Positions 43,882 to 51,412 of a stretch of DNA of 64,000 nt are shown here, one piece after another. This DNA is from an uncultured Acidobacteriia bacterium (lineage in GTDB: Bacteria; Acidobacteriota; Terriglobia; Bryobacterales; Bryobacteraceae). The stretch is taken from assembly GCA_903923395.1 (NCBI GenBank), contig CAIXXM010000123.1, positions 1 to 64,000 of the forward strand, written 5' to 3'. The translations under genes and the position numbers were made by a program. The notes beneath the pieces are model-generated. The model searched no databases, was not told the DNA's origin, and worked only from the letters and a program-made list of their open reading frames with translations. The stretch's first letter is position 1; each line of letters begins with the position of its first letter.

Positions 43882-45210
43882 ATGACGGCCTCTTCCAACA
43901 CTCTCCGTGCGCGCGCTGAAGCCTACTTCCGCTTCGCCGAACTCAACACCACCTGGAAGACCGAGATCCTCGCCGGACTCACCACCTTCCTGACGATGGC
44001 CTACATCATCTTCGTCAACCCCTCCATCCTCCAGCAGGCTGGCATGCCCGCCGCCGGAGTCACCGCCGCCACCTGCCTCGCCGCCGCCATCGGCAGCCTT
44101 TCCATGGGCCTCATTGCCCGCTACCCCATTGCGCTCGCCCCCGGCATGGGACTCAACGCGTACTTCACCTTCGTCGTGGTGAAAGGCATGGGACTCCCCT
44201 GGCAAACCGCCCTCGGAGCCGTCTTCCTCTCGGGGCTCGCCTTCCTGCTCCTCACCCTGCTCGGCGTACGGCAGATGATCGTCAATGCCCTGCCCCGCGA
44301 GCTTTACGCCGCCACGGCCGCGGGCGTCGGCCTCTTCATCGCCTTGCTGGGCCTGAAATCCGCTGGCATCGTAGTCGCCAACCCCGCCACACTCGTCGGA
44401 CTCGGTGACCTGCACGCCCCCGTCGCTGCCCTCTCGATCTTCGGACTCCTCGTCACCGCCGCCCTGCTCGCCTCGGGTTTCCGCGCAGCCATTCTTTACG
44501 GTGCCCTCGCCACCTGGGCCCTCGCCGCGCTCACCGGCCAGGCCCCATTCCACCCCCAGTCTTACAGCTTCCAGCAGATCACCGGAACCGCATTCCAGCT
44601 CGACATCAAATCCGCCATGAGCCTGGGCTTCGTTGAAATCGTCTTCGTCTTCCTCTTCGTTGATTTCTTTGACAACCTCGGCACCCTGATGGCCGTCGGC
44701 AAGAAGGCCGGACTCTTCGCCGGGGACGAACCGGTTCCCCGCCTCAGCCGCATTCTCTACTGCGATGCAGTCGCCACCATGACCGGAGCACTCGCGGGCA
44801 CTTCCACCGTGGTGAGTTACATCGAAAGCTCCGCCGGTGTGGCCGCGGGCGGACGTTCCGGCGTCACCGCAGCCGTCACCGGACTGCTCTTCGCCGCAGC
44901 GCTCTTTGTCGCGCCCCTCGCTGGAGCGATCCCCGTCGCAGCCACGGCTCCGGCCCTGATCATCGTCGGCAGCTTGATGATGTCATCGGTCAAGGAAATC
45001 GAGTGGGATAACCCGGAAATCTCCATCCCCGCGTTCCTCACGATGACCGGCATCCCGTTGACGTTCTCGATCGCCAACGGCCTCGCCCTCGGCTTCAGCG
45101 CATTCACCCTGATCAAGGTGCTGCGCGGCAAGTTCCGCGAGATTCACTGGATGGTCTACGCCCTGACGCTGCTCTTCATCGCCCGCTTCGCCTATCTGGG
45201 CGGACATTAA
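43882..45210 (+). CDS. NCS2-family purine permease (PbuG/AzgA type)
   Basis: 442 residues with about 12 hydrophobic segments. Family signatures: AGLTTFLTMAYIIFVNPSIL, IALAPGMGLNAYFTF, FVEIVFVFLFVDFFDNLGTL, CDAVATMTGALAGTSTVVSYIE and AGVAAGGRSG. These belong to the AzgA/PbuG (hypoxanthine/guanine) branch, so proton-coupled uptake of purine bases is inferred. The last 162 bp are present a second time at 46029-46190. The stop overlaps the convergent DUF5615 gene by 4 bp. Confidence 0.95.
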   Translation: MTASSNTLRARAEAYFRFAELNTTWKTEILAGLTTFLTMAYIIFVNPSILQQAGMPAAGVTAATCLAAAIGSLSMGLIARYPIALAPGMGLNAYFTFVVVKGMGLPWQTALGAVFLSGLAFLLLTLLGVRQMIVNALPRELYAATAAGVGLFIALLGLKSAGIVVANPATLVGLGDLHAPVAALSIFGLLVTAALLASGFRAAILYGALATWALAALTGQAPFHPQSYSFQQITGTAFQLDIKSAMSLGFVEIVFVFLFVDFFDNLGTLMAVGKKAGLFAGDEPVPRLSRILYCDAVATMTGALAGTSTVVSYIESSAGVAAGGRSGVTAAVTGLLFAAALFVAPLAGAIPVAATAPALIIVGSLMMSSVKEIEWDNPEISIPAFLTMTGIPLTFSIANGLALGFSAFTLIKVLRGKFREIHWMVYALTLLFIARFAYLGGH

Positions 45211-45587
45211 GAATCGGTCGGCCCACCAATCGGGAGCAGGTGGCAGGTGACCTTCCGCTCTTTAACCGAAATCAGACAGCCATTTTGGAGTTCTTTTGCG
45301 TAATGGAGAAGTACCGGTTGGACGATCGCAATTAGGCTCTCAGCACGACACCCCTCCTTCCGCAGCCGGATGACGGAAGGTGCAGCCATTCGCCGGACGG
45401 CCAAAAGAGCGTGGAAGTCTGCGTCGAGAGTTATCACCACAGACTTCGTTTCAACCGCAAGTTCCACAATTTGCAGGTCGGTTGCCTGATGCATCCCCAA
45501 TTCAGAGACATGGCTGCATTCCCAGCCGCCCAAGCGAAATAACCGGGCAGCATCAGCGGGAGCACCTTGATCCAGAAGCACCCGCAC
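45207..45587 (-). CDS. DUF5615 PIN-like toxin
   Basis: 126 residues with the family opening MRVLLDQGAPADAARLFRLG, then ATDLQIVELAVETKSVVITL with ALDADF-type acidic residues (VITLDADFHAL) and a C-terminal alpha/beta part. The fold is PIN/Mut7-C-like, consistent with an RNase toxin. It sits 2 bp after a DUF433 gene, the usual partner antitoxin. Its 3' end overlaps the permease stop by 4 bp, so the module is packed against the duplicated permease end. Confidence 0.87.
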   Translation of the reverse strand: MRVLLDQGAPADAARLFRLGGWECSHVSELGMHQATDLQIVELAVETKSVVITLDADFHALLAVRRMAAPSVIRLRKEGCRAESLIAIVQPVLLHYAKELQNGCLISVKERKVTCHLLPIGGPTDS

Positions 45588-45589
45588 GT

Positions 45590-45814
45590 TTATGCTGCCG
45601 TCGTCTCGAAAATCTCATCAGCCAGATTCGCGGCAGCAAATTCCAAAGCTTGGCGGATATCTTCTTCTTCAAGATCTGGATAATTGCGCAGGAGATCTTC
45701 GCGGACAGGGTAAACAGCAATAGCGGAGAGGACACGCCGAACCGTAAGCCGCATGCCGCGAATGCAAGGTTGACCGTTCATCTGTTCGGGTTGGCTTGTA
45801 ATTCTGTCGAACAT
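45590..45814 (-). CDS. DUF433 antitoxin
   Basis: 74 residues: DRITSQPEQMNGQPCIRGMR, then LTVRRVLSAIAVYPVREDLL and NYPDLEEEDIRQALEFAAAN. This is the DUF433 winged-helix type that normally precedes DUF5615 toxin genes. It is expected to repress its own promoter upstream (about 45815-45850) and to neutralise the toxin. The sequence directly upstream is the remnant of a different antitoxin gene, showing that this pair replaced or was inserted into an older module. Confidence 0.87.
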   Translation of the reverse strand: MFDRITSQPEQMNGQPCIRGMRLTVRRVLSAIAVYPVREDLLRNYPDLEEEDIRQALEFAAANLADEIFETTAA

Positions 45815-45855
45815 TACTCCCTACCTCAATGAAAACAGGGGGGCTCAACGGCCAT

Positions 45856-46025
45856 CCCAGGATTGCAGCCACAGGGAACTTCGGCGTGACCCACCCTGTG
45901 TGCTATCGTCCCCTTCTGATCGTCTCACAAATTTGGATGCCGCTAACACTGAGCTGCACGTTCAGAAGCACACCCCATTAAATACACCCCCTCCTCTCCG
46001 CCCGCGCAAATCCCATCCCCGGCCC
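45856..46025 (-). repeat. Remnant of a ParD-like antitoxin gene and its upstream region
   Basis: In the 387 bases between the DUF433 gene and the ParE remnant, positions 45856-45900 match the 3' part of the antitoxin gene at 46472-46516, and 45903-46025 match its 5' end and upstream region at 46691-46815, with scattered mismatches. About 180 bases of antitoxin coding sequence are missing between the two matching blocks. The remnant continues into a copy of the permease 3' end (46029). No intact gene is present in 45815-46201. Confidence 0.75.
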
Positions 46026-46028
46026 TAT

Positions 46029-46190
46029 GCATCCCGCTGACGTTCCCGATCGCCAACGGCCTCGCGCTCGGCTTCAGCGCATTCACATTGATCAAGGTGC
46101 TGCGCGGCAGGTTCCGGGAGATTCACTGGATGGTCTACGCCCTGACGCTGCTCTTCATCGCCCGCTTCGCCTATCTGGGCGGACATTAAG
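46029..46190 (+). pseudogene. Duplicated 3' end of the NCS2 permease gene
   Basis: 162 bp aligned without gaps to 45050-45211 at a constant offset of 979. Seven mismatches fall in the first 100 bases; the last 60 are identical, including the TAA stop. Most differences are silent; two change residues (Ser to Pro, Lys to Arg). It encodes IANGLALGFSAFTLIKVL through to YLGGH and has no start, so it is not expressed on its own. It marks the start of the second unit of a tandem duplication. Confidence 0.88.
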
Positions 46191-46201
46191 GCCCTGCCCC
46201 A

Positions 46202-46442
46202 TCACAACGCAGTCGGCCATTTTTGCCGTCCATGAAAGACGGCAATTAGCTCGATATTCGCACCGTTGAGCCGATATGGAATCACGAATGGGGTTCTTGG
46301 AACGATGATTTCCCGCGTCCCGGCAACTCGACCGGGGCGTCCTAATTCAGGATGCAAGAGCAGCAAATCAACAGCAGCCACAATCTGTTTTACACCCTCG
46401 AGCCAGGTGTCGCAGTGCCGGGCTCGACCACACAAGCCTCAT
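46202..46442 (-). pseudogene. Decayed ParE/RelE-family toxin gene
   Basis: The ancestral start (ATG at 46442) overlaps the antitoxin's ancestral stop (ATGA) and encodes MRLVWSSPALRHL, the usual ParE opening. The body then continues in another frame as VKQIVAAVDLLLLHPELGRP and later FVIPYRLNG, ending FHGRQKWPTAL. Between RHL and VKQIV about 15-20 residues normally found in ParE are missing and the frame shifts, so no functional toxin can be made. The C-terminal beta-sheet with the GRQKWP tail is otherwise well preserved, indicating recent inactivation. Confidence 0.75.
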
Positions 46443-46700
46443 CTTGGTGGTTCTAATTCGTCGGGCTTGCCCCCAGGATTGCAGCCACACGGAAACTTCG
46501 GCGTGGCCGACCGTGTTTCCGGCATCGAGGTCAGCGATTCCCGCCTCAATCTCTTTAAGCTGCCACTCCTCGGACTCCACGTACGCCGCGACGGCCTCCA
46601 AAGCCAGCGCAGAACGGGAGCGATGTGATCGGGACGAAAGCATGTCTAGTCGCCTGCCAAGCTCTGCATCAAGCGGAATGGACAAAGTTTCTATCGTCAC
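46368..46700 (-). CDS. Ribbon-helix-helix (ParD-like) antitoxin, frameshifted at the 3' end
   Basis: From ATG 46700: TIETLSIPLDAELGRRLDML then SRSHRSRSALALEAVAAYVE, a ribbon-helix-helix DNA-binding domain, and the helical toxin-binding tail QLKEIEAGIADLDAG. After SVWLQSWG the frame enters foreign sequence. If one G of the five-G run (46470-46474) is removed, it reads KPDELEPPR and stops in a TGA overlapping the toxin ATG, the normal end. The present product therefore carries about 34 extra residues read from the toxin gene in the wrong frame. It could still bind its promoter. Confidence 0.75.
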   Translation of the reverse strand: MTIETLSIPLDAELGRRLDMLSSRSHRSRSALALEAVAAYVESEEWQLKEIEAGIADLDAGNTVGHAEVSVWLQSWGQARRIRTTKMRLVWSSPALRHLARGCKTDCGCC

Positions 46701-46815
46701 ATCCTGATCGTCTCACAAATTTGGAAGCCGCCAACACTGAGCTTCACGTTCAGCAGCACACCAAATTAAGCACGCCTCCCTCCTCTCCGCCCGCGCAAAC
46801 CCCATCCCCCAGCCC
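46691..46815. repeat. Second copy of the antitoxin-upstream/ispH-upstream repeat
   Basis: 125 bp matching 45903-46025 with about 20 differences. It covers the antitoxin start and promoter region and ends just before the ispH promoter. Shared blocks include CTGATCGTCTCACAAATTTG and TCCTCTCCGCCCGCGCAAA. Confidence 0.85.
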
Positions 46816-46817
46816 GA

Positions 46818-46826
46818 TGTTATAAT
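46818..46826 (+). promoter_or_regulatory. Extended -10 promoter for ispH and the hopanoid operon
   Basis: TG-T-TATAAT, a consensus extended -10 element, lies 42 bases before the ispH ATG. No clear -35 hexamer is seen. The first copy of the surrounding repeat lost this element at its junction with the permease fragment. Predicted from sequence only. Confidence 0.55.
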
Positions 46827-46867
46827 TCAAGTTTCGGCCTGCAACACCGCGCCTCCTTACGATCCGT

Positions 46868-47863
46868 ATGCCCTTAAAACCCATCTCCCCAAATCCCGAC
46901 GGACAAAAGAAGATTTACCTGTTGAAGCCGCGCGGGTTTTGCGCCGGTGTGGTCCGGGCCATTGACGTCGTCAAAATCGCGCTCGATCTCTACGGCCCCC
47001 CGGTGTACGTCCGCAAGGAAATCGTTCACAACACCCACGTCGTCGAAGAACTGCGCGAACTCGGTGCTGTGTTCGTGGAAGAACTCGAAGAAGTGCCCTC
47101 CGGCGCCCGCGCCATTTTCAGCGCCCACGGCGTCTCGCCGGAAGTCCGCCGCCAAGGCAAGGAACGCAACCTCGACATCATCGACGCCACCTGCCCGCTG
47201 GTCACCAAGGTTCACCTCGAAGCTGTGAAATTCGCGCGTGAGGGCTACACCATGATCCTCATCGGCCACCGCAACCACGATGAAGTCATTGGCACCCTCG
47301 GCGAAGCCCCGGACAAAATGACCCTCGTCGAATCCGTGGAAGACGTGGACCAACTGCAGGTCGAAGATCCCACACGGATCGCCTACCTCACCCAGACCAC
47401 GCTCAGCCTCGACGAAACCCGTGACATCGTGGCCCGTCTCGAAGAGCGTTTCCCGCTCATCCGCAGCCCGAAATCCCAGGACATTTGCTACGCCACGGAA
47501 AACCGCCAGATGGCCGTGAAGGGCGTGGCAGATTTTGTGGACCTTCTGCTGGTCGTCGGCTCCTCCAACAGTTCCAACTCCAAGCGCCTCGTGGAAGTGG
47601 GAACAAATCACTCGGTCCGTTCGTATCTCGTCAATGACCGCAGTGAAGTGGACCCCGCATGGTTCGAAGGCGTCGTGAACGTCGGCGTCACCGCCGGAGC
47701 CTCCGCGCCGGAACATTTGGTCAGTGAACTGGTTGAGTCCTTGCAACAAAAGGGCTTCAGCGCTTTGGAAGAAGTGGAAATGATCGAAGAAGATGTGCGT
47801 TTCTCGCTCCCGCCGGAACTTGCAGGGGCATCATCGCATCTCTACAGCATCGCGACAAGATGA
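46868..47863 (+). CDS. ispH: 4-hydroxy-3-methylbut-2-enyl diphosphate reductase
   Basis: 331 residues with the three iron-sulfur cysteines: Cys25 (KPRGFCAGVVRAI), Cys in DATCPLVTKVH, and Cys in DICYATENRQMAV. Substrate motifs IFSAHGVSP, IGHRNHDEV, TQTTLSLDET and SSNSSNSKRLVEVG are all present. Last step of the MEP pathway: reduces HMBPP to IPP and DMAPP in the cytoplasm. It overlaps the next gene shc by 4 bp (ATGA), tying precursor supply to hopanoid synthesis. Confidence 0.98.
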   Translation: MPLKPISPNPDGQKKIYLLKPRGFCAGVVRAIDVVKIALDLYGPPVYVRKEIVHNTHVVEELRELGAVFVEELEEVPSGARAIFSAHGVSPEVRRQGKERNLDIIDATCPLVTKVHLEAVKFAREGYTMILIGHRNHDEVIGTLGEAPDKMTLVESVEDVDQLQVEDPTRIAYLTQTTLSLDETRDIVARLEERFPLIRSPKSQDICYATENRQMAVKGVADFVDLLLVVGSSNSSNSKRLVEVGTNHSVRSYLVNDRSEVDPAWFEGVVNVGVTAGASAPEHLVSELVESLQQKGFSALEEVEMIEEDVRFSLPPELAGASSHLYSIATR

Positions 47864-49788
47864 GTCTTACGCTTCACGCTTCGGAAACCCTGCTCCCCGC
47901 TGTCCAAGAGAGCATTCGCCGCTCGGCGGAACTGCTCCTTGACCTCCAAAAGCAGGATGGCCACTGGTGCGCCCTTCTCACGGCGGACACCACGCTCGAA
48001 TCCGACTTTATTCTCCTGCGCCTCTGGATGCACCCGCCGGTCAATGGCGTGTGGAACCCGCCGAACCCCGGCCAGATCCAGCGGGCAGCGGAGCGTATTC
48101 TCTCCCAGCAACTGCCCGATGGCGGCTTCAATATCTACGCCAACGGCCCCAGCGAAATCAGCGCCAGCGTCAAGGCCTACTTTGCCCTGAAACTCGCGGG
48201 CATCGCGGCGGATGGCCCCCAGATGACGAAGCTGCGCGAGTGCATTCTCTCGCTCGGCGGCATCCAGGCCGCAAACAGCTACACCAAGGTCAATCTCAGC
48301 CTCTTTGACCTCTACCCGCGCGAACACACGCCCAGCATCCCGCCGGAAATCTTGCTTGTTCCCGGCAAACTGCTCTACCAGATGTCTTCCTGGACACGCG
48401 CCATCGTAGTCTCGCTTGCCATCGTGCATGCCGATGACCCCAAGCGCCCCGTCCCCGCCGGCTTCGACCTCAAGGAACTCTTCCTCGAAGGACGCAGCGC
48501 CGGTTTTGACAGCAATGATTCCTGGCTGAGTTGGCGCAGAACATTCGTCCAGTCCGATAAGATCCTGAAGCTCTGGGAAAAGTATGGCTTCGCACGCATG
48601 CGGAAGGTCGCGCTGCGGAAGTGCGAACACTGGATGATTGAGCGGATGCGCCATGCCGAAGGTCTCGGTGCCATCTACCCGCCCATGATGTACGCCATCA
48701 TGGCCCTGGACGTTCTCGGTTACCCCGAAACCAGCCCCATACGCATGGAAGCCGTGCGCCAGTTCGACAACCTGATGGTGGACGACGGCAAGACACTCTT
48801 CTTCCAGCCCTGTTTCTCTCCCATCTGGGACACCGCCATCGGTTCTTACGCCCTCACCGAAGCTGGCTACGGGGATCACCCCACGCTGGTCAAGGCTGCC
48901 GATTGGATTCTGGATCGCGAAATCCGCCGCCCCGGCGACTGGAGCGTGAAGCGTCCCAACGTGGAACCCTCCGGCTGGGCCTTCGAATACCGCAATGACT
49001 GGTATCCCGATATCGACGATACCGCCATGGTCATGCTGGCGCTTTCGAAGCTGAAGGCGACAAAATCCTCCGCCCACGCAGCCACCAGCAAGCGCGCGCT
49101 GGACTGGCTCTTCGCCATGCAATCCAAAGATGGCGGCTGGGCAGCCTTCGACGTCGATAACAACTGGGAGATCCTCACCCACGTTCCCTTCGCGGATCAC
49201 AACGCGATGCTCGACCCGACGTGTGCCGACATCACGGGCCGCACGCTCGAAGCCCTCGGTGCCAACGGGTTTGACCGCAACCACCCGGCCTGCAAACGCG
49301 CCATCGATTACCTTCTGCGCGAACAACTGGCCGACGGCAGTTGGTACGGACGCTGGGGTGTTGCCTACATCTACGGCACCTGTTTCGCCCTCCGCGGCCT
49401 CGCAGCAATGAAGGAAGACGACCACGAGCCGCACATACAGCGCGCCAATGAGTGGCTTCGTTCCATCCAGAATCCCGACGGCGGCTGGGGCGAAAGCTGC
49501 GCCAGCTACGATAACGACCTCTACACCCCCGCGGAAAGCACGCCTTCGCAAACCGCCTGGGCTCTGCTCGGTCTCATGGCCGGTGGCGATACCTACAGTT
49601 CCAGCGTCCAGCACGGCATCGAGTACCTGCTCGAAACCCAAATGGCAGACGGCTGGTGGGATGAAACGCTTGCCACAGGCACCGGCTTCCCCAAGGTCTT
49701 CTACCTCAACTACCACTATTACCGCCTGTACTTCCCGCTGCTGGCACTGGCAACTTTCCAGCGGCACCAGGCGAACGGACGGCCGTGA
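47860..49788 (+). CDS. shc: Squalene-hopene cyclase
   Basis: 642 residues, the usual length. Carries the catalytic DxDDTA motif (YPDIDDTAMVMLAL) that protonates squalene, and repeated QW motifs (LQKQDGHWCALLT, AMQSKDGGWAAFDVD, LADGSWYGRWGV, IQNPDGGWGESCAS, TQMADGWWDETL). A membrane-dipping region is expected. It cyclises squalene to hopene/hopanol at the inner membrane. Start ATG at 47860 overlaps the ispH stop and its own stop overlaps hpnA (GTGA). Confidence 0.98.
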   Translation: MSLTLHASETLLPAVQESIRRSAELLLDLQKQDGHWCALLTADTTLESDFILLRLWMHPPVNGVWNPPNPGQIQRAAERILSQQLPDGGFNIYANGPSEISASVKAYFALKLAGIAADGPQMTKLRECILSLGGIQAANSYTKVNLSLFDLYPREHTPSIPPEILLVPGKLLYQMSSWTRAIVVSLAIVHADDPKRPVPAGFDLKELFLEGRSAGFDSNDSWLSWRRTFVQSDKILKLWEKYGFARMRKVALRKCEHWMIERMRHAEGLGAIYPPMMYAIMALDVLGYPETSPIRMEAVRQFDNLMVDDGKTLFFQPCFSPIWDTAIGSYALTEAGYGDHPTLVKAADWILDREIRRPGDWSVKRPNVEPSGWAFEYRNDWYPDIDDTAMVMLALSKLKATKSSAHAATSKRALDWLFAMQSKDGGWAAFDVDNNWEILTHVPFADHNAMLDPTCADITGRTLEALGANGFDRNHPACKRAIDYLLREQLADGSWYGRWGVAYIYGTCFALRGLAAMKEDDHEPHIQRANEWLRSIQNPDGGWGESCASYDNDLYTPAESTPSQTAWALLGLMAGGDTYSSSVQHGIEYLLETQMADGWWDETLATGTGFPKVFYLNYHYYRLYFPLLALATFQRHQANGRP

Positions 49789-50750
49789 AACCAGCGCTCG
49801 TCACGGGCGCTTCCGGCTTCCTGGGCTGGCACGTCGCCCGAACCCTGCTGGAAAAAGGCATCCCCGTCCGGGCTCTGGTCCGGGAAACCAGCAAAATCCC
49901 TGAACTCGACGTCGAACGCTGCCACGGCGATCTCCGGGACGCCACCTCCATACGCCGCGCCATGCAAGGCTGCCGCACGGTTTATCACGTCGCGGCAGAT
50001 TACCGTCTCTGGTCGCGCAAGCCCGAAGAGATGTACGCCTCGAACGTGGAGGGTACGAAGAACATCATGGACGCAGCCCGTGCCGCGGGTGTCGGGCGCA
50101 TCGTCTACACCAGTACCGTCGGCTGTATCGGCATTCCCTCCACCGGCATCGGCGATGAGACGCAGCCCGTCACGCTGGCAGAAATGTCCGGCGACTACAA
50201 GCGCTCCAAATTCCTCGCCGAGCGCGCCGTGCTGGACTACGCCGCCAAAGGTCTGCCCGTCGTCATCGTCAACCCCACCGCCCCCATGGGCGATCACGAT
50301 TTCAAACCCACGCCCACGGGCCAGATCGTCAAAGACTTTCTGAATGACGCCATGCCTGCCTTCATTGACACCGGCCTGAACGTCGTCAACGTGCGGGACG
50401 TGGCTCTGGGGCACCTGCTCGCCTGCGAGCACGGTCGCACGGGGGAACGCTACATCCTGGGCGCGGAAGATATGACCCTCCAGCAAATTCTGCTGGATCT
50501 CGCCTCCATTACCGGCAAGAAACCCGTCACCACGAAAGTGCCCTACTTTGTCGCATATCTTGCGGGCCTGGTCACCACAGGCATGGCCCAACTGACCGGC
50601 ATCCCGCCCAAAGCGCCCATGGAAGCGGTGCGCATGGCAAAGAAGAAAGTCTGGGTGACCCACGCCAAAGCAACCAAAGAACTGGGTTACGCTCCCGGCC
50701 CCGCGCTGGGCGCGCTCGAAGACGCCGTGCGGTGGTTCTCGAAATCATGA
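49785..50750 (+). CDS. hpnA: Hopanoid-associated sugar epimerase HpnA
   Basis: Extended short-chain dehydrogenase/epimerase of 321 residues. NAD-binding Rossmann motif TGASGFLGWHVARTLLEKG, catalytic Tyr/Lys in GDYKRSKFLAE with Ser/Thr in IVYTSTVGCIG, and the HpnA-type NPTAPMGDHDFKPTPTGQIV. It is presumed to act on the sugar part of composite hopanoids, but its reaction is not proven. Starts with GTG overlapping the shc stop; its stop overlaps hpnG by 4 bp. Confidence 0.93.
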   Translation: MKPALVTGASGFLGWHVARTLLEKGIPVRALVRETSKIPELDVERCHGDLRDATSIRRAMQGCRTVYHVAADYRLWSRKPEEMYASNVEGTKNIMDAARAAGVGRIVYTSTVGCIGIPSTGIGDETQPVTLAEMSGDYKRSKFLAERAVLDYAAKGLPVVIVNPTAPMGDHDFKPTPTGQIVKDFLNDAMPAFIDTGLNVVNVRDVALGHLLACEHGRTGERYILGAEDMTLQQILLDLASITGKKPVTTKVPYFVAYLAGLVTTGMAQLTGIPPKAPMEAVRMAKKKVWVTHAKATKELGYAPGPALGALEDAVRWFSKS

Positions 50751-51412
50751 GTACGCTGTTTGTGGCCGCGGAACCCCGGGAATGCGCGGGCTGGATCCGC
50801 CATTGGCAGGATTGCCGACCCGTCGCGCTGCCGGTCCGGTGGGCGGTGCGAGGCAGCTTTCAGGGACAAACCATGATCGCCGTCGCCAACGGTGCCGGGG
50901 AAGTAAAGGCCGCAGCAGCACTCAGCGCGGTTGCCGAAGCACACCAGGCAGTGAGTATCGGCCTGTGCGGTGCTCTTGACCCCGCCTTGCAGATCGCCGA
51001 GGTCATCGTCGCAGGCGAAGTCCGAAACAAGCTGGGCTCATGGAAAACATTGGATGAAGGGCCGGCGCTGGTCACCATTGACCACATTGCCGCCACGAGC
51101 AAGGAAAAACGCACCCTCCGGCAAACCGGCGCATCCATAGTGGACATGGAAGCCGCCGGAGTGGCCCGTCTCGCGGCAGAGCGGAACATCGGCTTCCGCT
51201 GCATACGCGCCGTCAGTGACCTTGCCGGGGAGACTTTCGTGAACGATTTGAACGCGGCCCTGCAGCCGGATGGCACCTTCAGCACCGGCCGCCTGGTCTG
51301 GAATGCCCTGGCTAACCCCGTGCCGCGTTTTCGGGAATTGATCCGCCTTGGCCGCCGCTCGGCTGAAGCTTCAAAGAATTTGGGAGATTATCTTGCCAGC
51401 TGTAAGTTTTGA
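50747..51412 (+). CDS. hpnG: Adenosylhopane nucleoside phosphorylase HpnG
   Basis: Start ATG 50747 overlaps the hpnA stop (ATGA); an upstream in-frame start at 50732 would lie inside hpnA. 221 residues of the purine nucleoside phosphorylase family: SIGLCGALDPALQIAEVIVA, IVDMEAAGVARLAAE (substrate-ribose Glu) and CIRAVSDLAGETF (base-binding Asp). HpnG removes adenine from adenosylhopane. No hpnH gene, which makes adenosylhopane, is in the operon, so that enzyme must be encoded elsewhere if the pathway is complete. Confidence 0.92.
   Translation: MSTLFVAAEPRECAGWIRHWQDCRPVALPVRWAVRGSFQGQTMIAVANGAGEVKAAAALSAVAEAHQAVSIGLCGALDPALQIAEVIVAGEVRNKLGSWKTLDEGPALVTIDHIAATSKEKRTLRQTGASIVDMEAAGVARLAAERNIGFRCIRAVSDLAGETFVNDLNAALQPDGTFSTGRLVWNALANPVPRFRELIRLGRRSAEASKNLGDYLASCKF

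Noticed and set aside
45815-46201. Insertion sequence between the TA modules
   Set aside because: No transposase or terminal inverted repeats; the repeats are copies of neighbouring gene ends.
47842-49767. 641-codon open frame antisense to shc
   Set aside because: It mirrors the shc gene in a GC-rich sequence, its protein has no recognisable domain, and shc is certain.
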